Shown here one piece after another: positions 39,506 through 50,009 of a stretch of DNA of 64,000 bases. The translations under genes were made by a program, and so were the position numbers. The stretch covers positions 310,001 through 374,000 of the forward strand of contig JAMWFC010000033.1 of assembly GCA_027475525.1 (NCBI GenBank), given 5' to 3'. A model generated the notes under the pieces. It saw nothing but the letters and a program-made list of their open reading frames with translations, was not told the DNA's origin and did no database searches. Source of the DNA: Macrolepiota albuminosa. Lineage: Eukaryota > Basidiomycota > Agaricomycetes > Agaricales > Agaricaceae. The first letter of the stretch is position 1. Every line of letters starts with the position of its first letter.

Positions 39506-40421
39506 TGCTGTAGTACTTGGTTGCAAGTAGTACTGATAGTTCTGGGGCTTTCTTGAAGTTTTAGAAAGTGATCTCTAATCTATACTAGTGCTTGATGATA
39601 AGGTTGATGTATTGGGTGCTTCACAGAATATCAAATATCCTGATGGGCAGAAGAAGGTTCTCAATAAACTCCAGCCTAAGTAGTTCACTCTCTGAGAACC
39701 ACCAAGCTTTTATCTACTAATAGACTTCCAATAAGAGGTGTTCAATAAACTCTAGCCTAAGTGATTCACTCCCTGAGAACCACTAAGCCTTTGCCTATCA
39801 ATTGCCTGTCTATTCTCTACTAAAGTTGGGCTATTTATACTGTTTTTCTAGTGCACAGACCACTATTTACATCTGATTCTTTGTTGTAAACTTCTCAGCC
39901 TCTAAAACATATTTGATAGTCCAATTTCCATTTTGGGAGGCCTGTTTTGGTGCCACCAGTTCCACCATTCCTCCAGATGTTTCTGATTGCCACTTTCCCA
40001 TTTGCTTCAGCTCCATTTAGCACGATCCTATTCATAGATCCTTCTTTCTCTTTTTAGCTCTTCCCTGCATTTCATGCTTTTTTTGACATCCCTCCATGCT
40101 TCTTTCCCTTTCCCCTTTCAGTCATGTCAAATTGGGCATTGTCAGATCTGATCTTAATCTAAATCATCATAAATTGATCTCATTTCGTCACTTCTGCCAG
40201 CTCCCATGCTTCCCCTCCCCATTAGAGTGGTCGACTATTATTGAGTTAATAGCTTGAGCTGGTCCCTCCCCTTTGTTCTGTACTGTCTGTGTATTTATTG
40301 GGGTGTTTTTAGAGATATAATTTGTTGAGACTGCTATCAGGAGGCTTACAGTTTTCAGCCCATAATTAAATGTTTATTTTGACTTCTGGTGCATGTTGTG
40401 TCCCTGACTGCTGGTACAGCA
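39506..40421. mobile_element. Possible insertion within Copia pol
   Basis: Copia coding sequence is lost between ADRKAWLEPHQG and RTMDFSVDMEN. The intervening ~0.9 kb has short inverted ends (ATGCTGTA at 39505-39512, TACAGCAT at 40415-40422), an internal imperfect repeat of about 60 bp (TTCAATAAACTCYAGCCTAAG style, 39660 and 39740) and a TATA-like CTATTTATACTG. No target duplication was found. It may instead be very decayed Copia sequence. Confidence 0.3.
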
Positions 40422-40740
40422 TCATATCAACGCACGATGGATTTTTCTGTGGATATGGAGAATATATCTTCTTTTGAAGACTTGACTATTTTTGAATTTA
40501 AAGCTTACATGTCACATGGCCACAATCCATTACCTTTTTGTATGCATAAAGAATACGACCTCAATAAAGCCCCAGAAAACTATAATGAAGTGTTACAGAG
40601 ATTGGACAAAGCTGTTTGAATGTCAGCCATAGAACGAGAGGTTGAAAGTTTGAAGAAGCAAGGAGTTTTCATATCGGCAGACCTACTAAAAGGGAAGAAG
40701 GCTCTTGAAGTCCAATGGGTCTATGCATACAAATACCATC

Positions 40741-41037
40741 TGTAAGGGCGACCTCTAGAGGCTGTAGCTCAGTCACACAGCTGGCAGAGGGAGATCCAAA
40801 GTGTATTAAAATATATACTGACAATATCAAGGTAGCTACTCACNNNNNNNNNNNNNNNNNNNNNNNNNNNNNNNNNNNNNNNNNNNNNNNNNNNNNNNNN
40901 NNNNNNNNNNNNNNNNNNNNNNNNNNNNNNNNNNNNNNNNNNNAAATGAAATAATGTCAGAAGAAATAAGAGAATGAATGGAAGGAGAGTGAAGAGATAA
41001 GGAGTGAGAAAAGGAAGAAATGAGGAGTCCCCTGACA
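40741..41037 (+). mobile_element. LTR-A solo element containing the assembly gap, TSD CCATC
   Basis: Starts TGTAAGGGCGACCTC and ends CCCCTGACA; the 5-bp duplication CCATC is at 40736-40740 and 41038-41042. Only 197 real bases are present on both sides of 100 Ns, against 490-519 in the other complete copies. Confidence 0.88.
40844..40943. other. Assembly gap of 100 N
   Basis: Exactly 100 Ns, a conventional placeholder. By comparison with the other LTR-A copies about 300 bases are missing. Confidence 0.97.
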
Positions 41038-41279
41038 CCATCCAGATGGGAGAATTATATGTGAAAAGAAAAAGGCACGACTTGTTGCTCAGGGTTTTAG
41101 TCAAAGGCTAGAAGACTATGGTTCGACTTATGCACTGGTGGCTGAAATGACAAGTATATGGATAACCTTGGCATACGCAGCAATGCATGACCTGGAAATA
41201 TTTTTGTTTGATGTCAAGACCACATTTTTAAATGCCCTACTGAATCATGATTTATACTGCAAGCAGATTCCAAACTTTC

Positions 41280-41777
41280 TGTAAGGGTGACCTCTAAAGG
41301 CTGTGGCTCAGTTATATAGCTGGCAAAGAGAGATCCAAAATATATTAGAGTATGTATTGACAATATCATAATAACTACTCACCTGGCAGAAAAAGATCCA
41401 AAGAAAACAAGTCTAGGGATTCTCTATGCCAGGTTAAATGCTTCTGGGGCCTCTGAAGCATGGGAAATAACTGTACAGTACAACAAAACTTTAAAAACTC
41501 AAAAATTGCCTACAGAAACAATTGCACAAATAAGAGGCAAAGTCTGGCAAAGTCTGGCTTATATAAGTAGTCTAAAAGCAGTGCTGAGGGGCCCACACTT
41601 GTCTGAATGGTAGCTAAAGAACCAGAGCACCTCAAGGGCTGAGAATAATACTAACAGATAGTGTTAAAAGAATAGAAACAGTAAAATGAAATAATATCAG
41701 AAGAAATAAGAAAATAAATGAAGGGAGAGTGAAGAGATAAGGAGTGAGAAAAGAAAGAAATGAGGAGTCTCCTGACA
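41280..41777 (+). mobile_element. LTR-A solo element, complete, TSD CTTTC
   Basis: 498 bp, TGTAAGGGTGACC to CTCCTGACA, with CTTTC at 41275-41279 and 41778-41782. It is inserted in Copia reverse transcriptase only 242 bases from the previous copy. Its CpG sites are mostly TG or CA. Confidence 0.9.
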
Positions 41778-43116
41778 CTTTCCAGATGACAATCCTCAAA
41801 AAGTTAATAAGCTTCTTTGAGCTATTTATAGGCTGAAGCAATCTTTTAAAGAGTGGTACATACTTTTACAAACAGTCTTGGAAGATATTGGTTTAGTCAG
41901 ATGTGACGTTGACCATGCAGTGATTTTAGACACTTTCCTTCACCACCTCATGATTCAATACCAATCTTAGAAAACAGACAAGAACTATTCATTATTGTTT
42001 GTGTTCATATCAATGATGGTCTAAATGTCACAAACTCAAGCCACTATATGATTGAGCTATTATGGAAATGAACAAGAGGTTCTTGGTAATTGATTCTGGA
42101 GCAACATCTCTATACCTGAGCATCAGGATTGATCAGAATAGAACACAGAGAAAGCTTTGGCTGTCACAAAAAGATTACATATTGGATCTTTTGACAACAT
42201 ATTATCTTCTAGAGGTGATTTTTTTATCTCTACCACTGGTTGGAAAACTAGATGATCTTTCTGAACCTCTACCAAATTCCTTGCCAAAAATCACAGATGA
42301 TGACATAAAAGTTCATTTCCAACACTTAGTAGGATCAGTTCTATATTTAAGTCTTTGTACATACCTGGATTTGGCCTTTACAGCAATGTCTCTAGGTTAG
42401 CATAACGCTGCTCCAATGTGAGCTCATCTACTGGCAGTGAAACAGATGTTACGATATCTATCAGAAACTTGAGATTTTGCATTGAAATACAACTTTACTT
42501 GTCCAATTTTGGAAAATCTATCAAAACTGATATTTTCTGCAAATTTTGAAGCAGTGGATACTAATTGGGCATTGGATTTCTTGACACAAAAGAGTATAAC
42601 AGGATATGCTTTTTTCATGTATTTGAACCTTGTTTCATAGTCATCAGTCAAACAACATACTACTGCTCTCTCCTTGATGTAAGCAGAATACATGGCCTTA
42701 TCCCATGTCTTATGAGAAGCAATTGCAATCTGTTATTTCTTGATGACACTTGATTTGCCAGCACCACAACCTTTCACTATATACTGTGACAACAAGAGTG
42801 CAATCAATATTGCAAATTTTAATTCAACTATATCTTGTTCACAACATATTAATATATGATATCACTTCATATATAAACATCTTAGCATAGGCTCCTTCAA
42901 GACATTCTGGATACCAACATCAGACATGGTGGCAGACATACTTATGAAAGCACTGCCAAAAGATTTGCACAACAAGTTTGCAACCTCACTAGGCCTCATT
43001 ATCAGAAATTAATTTATGTGTGCCCACATTATCACTGATGGAGTTGTGTCGACTAGAAAGAGTCTATGGGTCAGCTGATAAAGTGGTCATGTGATTATAA
43101 GACAAACTTGCGTTGA

Positions 43117-43327
43117 TGTGCCATTTAGCCTCAGTTGTTCTCTCTACTATAACAGACAGACATCTGAGGTAGTGAGCATTTTTTTCATTCAAATATGTAT
43201 CATTCTGATAGCCTACATTCTAGCTACATTCTGTCCATAGGTATGATAACTAGTTGTTCTTTCTACTATAACAAACAGACATCTAAGGCACTACATTCTG
43301 TCTGTAGACTCTCATTCTGGTCCAGCA
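43117..43327 (+). repeat. Copia 3' LTR
   Basis: Starts TGTGCCATTTAGCC and ends TTCTGGTCCAGCA, the same length (211) as the 5' LTR with many substitutions. It follows the last RNase H codons by about 100 bases. Confidence 0.75.
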
Positions 43328-43393
43328 AGTTCCAGTGTGCTCAAGACAATAGGATGTGACTAGGCACTAGTAATAAGCACTCTTGACGCTACC

Positions 43394-43883
43394 TGTAAGA
43401 GCAACTTCTGGAGGCTATAGCTCAGTCACACAGCTGACAGAGGGAAATTCAAAGTGTATTAGAATATATACTGACAATATCATAATAACTACTTATCTGA
43501 TAGAGGGAGATCCAAAGAAAACAAGTCTAGGAGTTCTCTATGCCAGGTTGGACACTTCTGAGGCTTCTGAAGTGTGGAAAACAACTGTACAGTACAACAA
43601 AACTTTAAAAACTCAAAAATTGCCTAAATAAACAACTGTACAAATAAGACAAGCAAACTTTGGCTTATATAAGCAGTCTAGAAGAGGTACTGAAGGGCCT
43701 ACACTTGTCTGAATGATAGCTAAAGAATCAGAGCACCTTAAGGGCTAAGAATAGTACTAACAGATAGTGTTGAAAGAATATAAACAGTAAAATGAGAGAA
43801 TGACAGAAGAAATAAAAGAATGAATAAAAGGAGAGTAAAGAGATAAGGAGTGAAGAAAGAAAGAAATGAGGAGTCCCCTGACA
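43394..43883 (+). mobile_element. LTR-A solo element, complete, TSD CTACC
   Basis: 490 bp, TGTAAGAGCAACTTC to CCCCTGACA, with CTACC at 43389-43393 and 43884-43888. It is inserted in repeat R3. Confidence 0.9.
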
Positions 43884-44111
43884 CTACCTAGCAAACTGTA
43901 AGCATTGCAATTCTATTAAATATTTGGCAAGAAAACAAAATAGCACAATGCAAATATGCCCAATGTTGACACTATAGATAACAAAGACAATATAAATGCT
44001 GCTAGTGCCTAACTCTCTAGCAAAGTCAAACTAGCAAAATTTAAATGGTAAGGGTAACTGAGTTCTGATTTGTTGCTATTTACATGTCCAATAGCTATTT
44101 TTTATATTATA

Positions 44112-44565
44112 TGTTGGAGCGTCACAGGTGTGATTTGTGTGATGACACAAAGAGGTACCACAAACACAGTGGCAAGGCCATCCTGAGTGGCCACGACCAG
44201 CCACAACTGCTTTGTCTACCAGTGTATATATACTAGTACATACTGAAAGCACCCTCAGTTCCGTTTATATGTTCTAAGGGTGCGTATCTCAAAACTGTGA
44301 TGACACAAAGAGGTACCACAAACACAGTGGCAAGGCCATCCTGAGTGGCCACAACCAGCCACAACTGCTTTGTCTACCAGTGTATATATACTAGTACATA
44401 CTGAAAGCACCCTCAGTTCCGTTTATATGTTCTGAGGGTGCATATCAACAAAACTACATACAGCTATCCATGACTAATATGCATGCCTAGATTATTACTT
44501 ACAACGTATTGATCTAGGTGTTGGTCACACCTTATGCATTGTTGCTATCTGTCTGGATTCCAACA
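44112..44565 (+). mobile_element. LTR-B solo element with internal 158-bp duplication, TSD TTATA
   Basis: 454 bp, TGTTGGAGCGTCAC to GGATTCCAACA, with perfect end inversion (TGTTGGA, TTCCAACA) and TTATA at 44107-44111 and 44566-44570. A 158-bp segment starting TGTGATGACACAAAGAGG occurs twice in tandem (44138 and 44296) with a few differences. It shares its end sequences and the CTCAGT..CCGTTTA region with 60440-60718. Confidence 0.9.
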
Positions 44566-45484
44566 TTATATGCTACTATAATTTGAGAATAAATCTACTT
44601 GCAGTACTATAAATTAGCATCTCTTTTTGTGGCTACAGCTAACAGTGACCTGTCAATAGCAACTGACAGCACATGGATAATAGCAATCAATAGCATAACT
44701 GTCTATTGGCTATAGCAACTCTAAAACTACTTAAAATTATATAAGTCTGCTTATTTTTTTGATCCAAGTCTGACTGGCCAGGATGTTCTGGTGTATGGTC
44801 AGAAAAACCTCAACAGACACTATAATTCAGAAGTGCTATCTCCAGTGCTAAATATTATTTCTATGTCCAATAAGCCAAAGTATCAGGCTTTAGTATATCT
44901 GATCTCTTTGTTGTCAATTCTTATATTTCTGATGATGGTGCCTCAACAGATGTCAGTGCCTAAAGTTATCTTTATTCAGAACTGATCAAGGTTTAGTCAG
45001 AACCACCTCTTTGTAGTTGTGCTAGTGTTATTTCTTCATAAGTTCTGAATTCTTTAAGTCATTGAATGGCAAATAATTAGCTGGGACTGTTAAATGGAGC
45101 ATGCATTGAGAAGCAATAGCCAAGGATATTCTAAGCTCTAGAAAGTAGCTTGAGTCTCCAGGTTTGACAAATGTTGTTCAACTTGTATTGTCTTTTAATA
45201 TCTTTAGTCTGAGCAAAAGCCTATCAATGCATACTTTGAGACTAGTATGCACTTCACAATTTTAAGTTTATTAACCTCAGTCTCATTTTAAAACTCCTGG
45301 TTCTCAACTCAACCTTATCATTTTCCTTTTCTCAGTTCATGCTAACTCCAGACTTGCTCCTTTTTGGGTCTTGAGCTCCAGAGCATGGCCCAGAGCTTCA
45401 GACATCCTGAGTACACATAAATCAAGTCTGTCTCATAAAGGCATTGCTTTACTTAAAAGGTCTTTAAGTCAGTGGTATCTAACA

Positions 45485-45829
45485 CTTTTTTATTGTCAGA
45501 GCAGCCTTTTTATACTTATTCTACAGTCTCTGAAGATCAATAATTCTCTTTTCAAATGCTCTCTATTGCTGATTCTCATTTCCAGATGCTTCTCATCATC
45601 AATTTCTGTTTTATTTTGCATCTCAACTGTTAGTCAGTTTCCAAATTCTAAACCTTATTTCTCTTGCTATATATGTTTAGCCTACTTCCTGATTTAGTTA
45701 TTTCTACTTTCTATAACTCTTCATATACACCTTCTTTACTGTTTCAATAATTGCCCTCTCCAGCTATTGTTGGAATTGTGGTACACATCAACTTTTTTTT
45801 GCTTTTTGTTCTTCTGTAAGCTCTGCTCC
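45485..45829. other. Non-coding, decayed, nothing recognised
   Basis: AT-rich, pyrimidine-rich plus strand; an open frame (45371-45697) crosses the repeat boundary and shows no motif. Confidence 0.4.
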
Positions 45830-46680
45830 CCTACCACATTGGAGCAATCAATTGGTTACTGGAAGTCAGGCTTACTCATGACCTGAAAAACTAAGCTATA
45901 TTTCTCAGACAGCAAGCCTATATTGAGCAGATCCTAAAACATTTCAATTTTAATGAAGCTCACATCACAGTCATGCTAATAGAAGCCAAAGCTGACTTTT
46001 TTCTCAACTCTTTCTCTGTCTCCCTGACTCTTCTTTCTTCTGCTGAAAAAACCCATTCATGTGAAATAATTGGCTCCCTTATGTATGCCACTATAATGAC
46101 ATGACCTGATATCTTGTATGTATTCTCTGTTCTGTCACAATACCTTGACACCTCTAAAACAATACATATAACAGCTGTTACTTGCATTTTTTGCTATCTC
46201 TGTGACGTGACTAAAAAGAAACTAGTTCTTGAAAAAGCAGACTCTGAGATATCAAATTACTCCAATGCTAACTAGGCCTCCTAAATGCATTGTTATTCAA
46301 TCTCAGAGTTTGCATTTTTTGTGAGCCTTGGCACTGTATTGTATAGTTCCAAGAAATGATCTATCATTACATTGTCTAGTACTAAATCTGAGTACTCACT
46401 CATACTATCAAAGACATTATTTGGATATATTCAAAAAGCTCTTCTTTTTCTACTTCTTTTCTCTATCTACTGATCTATTACTGCAATAATCAAGGTGCCA
46501 TTCAACTTTTCAAAAATGCTATGTTTCATGGCTGCACTAAACATATCAACATTCACTTCCATTTCATTTGTCAGACCATTTCATTGAACCTCATTTGCTT
46601 GCACTATGTTTCCACTCTCAATATGATCATGGACATTTTCACAAAGTCACTAGTCTACATTGATAATGCCTAAAAGTGGA
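45830..46680 (+). pseudogene. Second Copia relic: end of reverse transcriptase and RNase H
   Basis: Across three frames one reads LRQQAYIEQILKHFNFNEA, IGSLMYATIMT-PDILY, VLSQYLDTSKTIHITAV, KKSIITLSSTKSEY-like residues, NNQGAIQLFKNAMFH and MDIFTKSL, all typical of the Copia RNase H block. Sequence differs clearly from the element at 34937-43327, so it belongs to another Copia lineage. Only this C-terminal part survives. Confidence 0.75.
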
Positions 46681-46864
46681 TCAGTAGCAGATATAGTTTA
46701 TGGCTACTGATCTGTATAATAATGTGTTGGACATGCTAAGATTGAGGGAGTCCCAGGCAGTTCCCAAAGAACAAGTCAGAAAATGAGTTAAATAGCAAGA
46801 TTTAGTGGAGATCGGTAACAAAAGTTAGCAAAGATATGCAGCAAGGGATGTGCCACATCTAAAA

Positions 46865-47560
46865 GATAAGAGCAGGCAAATATGAATAAGTGTGGCAGAG
46901 GATGCAGTAAGGAAACTAGAGGCTTAGCAATGGCTAAGCTGCGTGATGCCTGTCATAGGTGCAAGGTGCATAGGTTTTGTGAATGTAACTGCAGCAAGCA
47001 GGCTAAGAGTATCCAGACAATTGGCAACTATGAACTTAGTCAGCTCAAAAGAAATCTGAACTGTAGAGTGAACTAAGGAGTGTAAATGGGGTACTCTGTT
47101 TGGTAACTAGTGACAATGGTAAGTATTTATAGTGAGAAACAAGTTCTTCATTACTAAGGGGCTAAAGATCACCAAAAGATGGTGAACTGTAAGTAATATA
47201 ATTAAACGTCATGTATTAAACTAAATGTTGAAAAATGAAGCAAGCAAGCTGTCCATCTGACTGAGAAAAAGGTGCCAGAGTAAATGTTAGGCCATCCATC
47301 ATGAGTAAATGATATTATTCCTAATTTATAAGTGCTGTCATCAGCTAGCCATGCCACGTGCTGATTGATTGATACTACTTGTCAATACTTGCTGGCGGCA
47401 TAATGCTAGCTGTCATTCCAGCTGCCACTGGTGCTATCACTGATCAGATCTATTGCTTGCTGTGTGTGGCCATTGAGTAAGGCCTAAAATGGATAAATTG
47501 TGTGTGCCAAGTTCAGAATATGTGCGGCAAGGTGTCTGGAACTAATGCCAAGCTTGCTGT
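46865..47560 (+). repeat. Dispersed repeat R2, copy 2
   Basis: Similar to 34240-34936 over its length, with small indels. It carries the intact 64-codon Cys-rich ORF at 46882-47076. Confidence 0.75.
46882..47076 (+). CDS. Small Cys/His-rich ORF in repeat R2, function unknown
   Basis: 64 codons, ATG to TAA. The centre reads ACHRCKVHRFCECNCSKQA, a Cys/His cluster reminiscent of a degenerate retrotransposon gag zinc knuckle. The corresponding stretch of R2 copy 1 keeps the same frame and the stop at the same place (CYRCKAHRFHMHNCSKQ) but no ATG at the start. It may be the tail of a longer transposon protein whose other parts are lost. Expression is doubtful in this decayed context. Confidence 0.35.
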   Translation: MNKCGRGCSKETRGLAMAKLRDACHRCKVHRFCECNCSKQAKSIQTIGNYELSQLKRNLNCRVN

Positions 47561-49473
47561 GCTGTTGATGCATCTAGCCTGTGTAGAGTCCTATCAACAT
47601 CAAATTTAAATGATTCCATGAACTTCTCAATATCATTTGGCCTATACTTGCATAGAAGCATTGAAAATATGAACATATTATTACTGTATGTAATTTTCAT
47701 ATGTTTTTTTTATTTCATTCATTACCATAACATTTTAGTGTTCTACAGTTACTGAAGTGTAAGTCATCACATTTTTTACTTTGTCTGTTATTACTCATTA
47801 GACCAGTATTTACCTCTTTTATCAGGTATATACATAATACACTAAGATTGTTCTATAATCACTAAGGCCTTCTAGTGTAGACCAGCTCTGCTCAACATAT
47901 ACTATGCCAATCATCATTTTACATCATGAATATTCCCTGAAGACAGCACAAAAAGCTGGTTCCATAATAGGTTGACTACTAGATGTGATACTGTTGAAGA
48001 GCAGACTGACATTCAACACATAGATCTGTCTGAATGTAGAGGAAGTACTGCATCTGTAGTAACTTATGTCAGAGACTAAATCTGTTGCTATAGCTTGATG
48101 GATAGTATGAACCTAGATCTTGGACATGCTGTGCCTCATAATGGCCCATACCACTTCATTCTTGATAATAGAAAACAACTGAGGCTGTAGAACATGTCAC
48201 TATAAATCAAAGTCTATTAATATGCAACTATATATATAACAGATTTAATCCACTCTTTCTGATTAACAATAGCAAAGTGAATTGAGAAAGATCAAGAATG
48301 AATCAATGACAAATATTTTGCTATTGCTGCCTATAATTATCAGTGCTTGAAGTAGTTGCCATATATATTGGATATAAAGACCAAAAAGAAACAAATATTG
48401 ATAAATAAATAAAAAGAATTTAATAAAAGCAAGCCTTTACAGAGGAAGTTTAAGAAAAGCAGATAGAGACAGAATATCAGATAATAGTCAATTGGAAGGT
48501 TCATATGACAATTATAAGGCTTAAAAGCCAAGCTTTTGACTGATTATAGAAAAGTACATATTAATGGAGTGGTCTTTATATGTATATTAATTTAAAACTA
48601 ATGAGTTTGGCAGATGGTAAGAGAGTATAAGAATGAGAGTGACAAAGGAAGGTGTTTTAAGTTGACAGTTTGGCTATAGTGTTTGCAGAAAAGGAATTTG
48701 ATTTTGGATTTCCCTCCTGAGAGAAAAAAGAGCCAGAAACTAAGTTAACTATGAAGGACTGACTAGGTAAAAAAGGTATGTAATGTGTAATTATAGAATG
48801 AATAAAATGAAATAACAATAATAAGAGGAAGACAAAAGCATGTTACATAGCATAAATTGAGGATGCACTACAAGTGCAGTGTGAGATGACAGCATGATTA
48901 GATAAATTATAGCTTATTTGTGAGTGCAGTGTAAGACAACAAGTCACCCCACATGTCATTTGCAAGTATAAGAGTAAAAAGAGACAAACTAGAATCTAAT
49001 TTTTTGCCCCAAATTAATCTCAGGCAAAACTCCATCACATCTTGCTGGTTATCAAAATTGTCCCAAACACTGCACAACAACTGTTCTTCTTCTATTTATT
49101 GCCTTCAATCTTTACTGTCATATGTCACAATGTGAAATTTGTATTGGGTAACTTAATCTAGCCATCTTCTAATCTCAGAAAAAAACCATAGATAGATATT
49201 GTATATATAAAGATGATTCTGTACTTACACTATAGAAATTTGAATCTGTCAAAGTATAGAAAATCTAAAAGTGTGAAATCATAACATATTTGGTTACTCA
49301 CTATGGTTTGGTGAAATAAATCAACAAAAATTATATAGAATTTGAGTATGCCAAACACTTTGATACATACATAGTGTCTTATATATAATTTTCCAAGGCA
49401 TTGAAAGAGGTAAAAAGTCAAAGAAAGTAGATAGAAAGTAGATATCTCTGTGTCTGGTATAAGAGAGCATGAC
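47561..49473. other. AT-rich, CpG-poor DNA with nothing recognised
   Basis: About 1.9 kb of high-A/T sequence with only short ORFs (48340-48531 minus strand is a Leu/Phe-rich frame without motif). It lies between R2 copy 2 and the LTR-like segment and may be an unrecognised insertion. Confidence 0.4.
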
Positions 49474-49990
49474 TGTCATGACCTCTCCTACCCAGGACCA
49501 CCCCAGGACTCCCTTACTAACCCCACAACACAACCTCTGCCATCACAACTGCTGATACCACCATCATGTGCATCAGACCCCGCCATCACGCTGCACTCCC
49601 TGACAGCACTGCATCATGGACTCTGAGACTACCTGCTGGCACATGATTGCTTCGCATGTGCAATCTCCAGTATACAATTTTTCCTCCTCCTTCCGCAACT
49701 CATTAACTCCCAGAACCACCCCAGACATTCTGGAACCCCTCAGAAACCTGGAGTGGCCTCTACTGGTACTTAAAGGGTAGCTACCCACTTGTCATACTTT
49801 AGTCTTGATATTATATTGATTGTTTGCGTGCCCTTTTGATTTGACTAGTACACACTGACTGGCACGCTTTGACTGGCATGCTCAACTTCTTTGCTGATGA
49901 TGCCAACTGTGGTTGGGTGCACTGGACATATATACAGCACAATGCCATCTCCAGCACCTGGCATGCATAATTGTGAGGAGTCCTGACAGG
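49474..49990 (+). mobile_element. LTR-like segment starting TGTCATGACC, ends uncertain
   Basis: TGTCATGACCTCTCCTACCC resembles the TGTCACGACC start of gypsy LTRs after CpG decay, and the segment has the C-rich, then TTAAAGG layout of such LTRs. No partner copy or target duplication was found; the right limit is arbitrary. Confidence 0.3.
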
Positions 49991-50009
49991 GTCCTGATGT
50001 CCTTAAGCA

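Larger units (their letters stand above)
40389..43010 (+). pseudogene. Copia reverse transcriptase and RNase H, split by two LTR-A insertions
   Basis: Reverse transcriptase: MSAIEREVESLKKQGVF, KGKKALEVQWVYAYKY, then after LTR-A KARLVAQGFSQRLEDYG and FDVKTTFLNALL; after the second LTR-A AIYRLKQSFKEWY and VHIND where the YxDD-type active site should be (Asp to Asn). RNase H: LVGSVLYLSLCTYLDLAF, TTALSLM-AEYMALSH, IYCDNKSAINIA and DMVADILMKALPKD. Stops are common. The fragment order shows one ancestral frame cut only by the insertions and point mutations. Confidence 0.87.
34937..43327 (+). mobile_element. Copia retrotransposon, decayed, with three nested LTR-A insertions
   Basis: Two similar 211-bp LTRs bound a plus-strand gag, protease, integrase, reverse transcriptase and RNase H series, the Copia order. 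Nested inside are LTR-A copies at 37908-38406, 40741-41037 and 41280-41777 and possibly another insertion at 39506-40421. No 5-bp target duplication could be found at the outer ends (GATGC against AGTTC), so the ends may be off by a few bases or eroded. Numerous stops make it inactive. Confidence 0.88.
43355..45484 (+). repeat. Dispersed repeat R3, copy A, interrupted by LTR-A and LTR-B
   Basis: After removal of LTR-A (43394-43883) and LTR-B (44112-44565) about 1.17 kb remains, similar to 50010-51200: both share CAAACTRTAAGC, GTGACCTGTCAAT and end in CTAACA (45484 and 51200). No coding potential seen. The left limit is approximate. It could be an LTR or a non-autonomous element. Confidence 0.7.

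Noticed and set aside
40715..41104. Open frames running through the N gap
   Set aside because: Their length comes from unspecified bases inside an LTR-A element.
24321..43883. Repeated LTR-A segments considered as a CRISPR-like array
   Set aside because: Units are about 500 bp, have target duplications and TG...CA ends, and lie in a eukaryotic genome.
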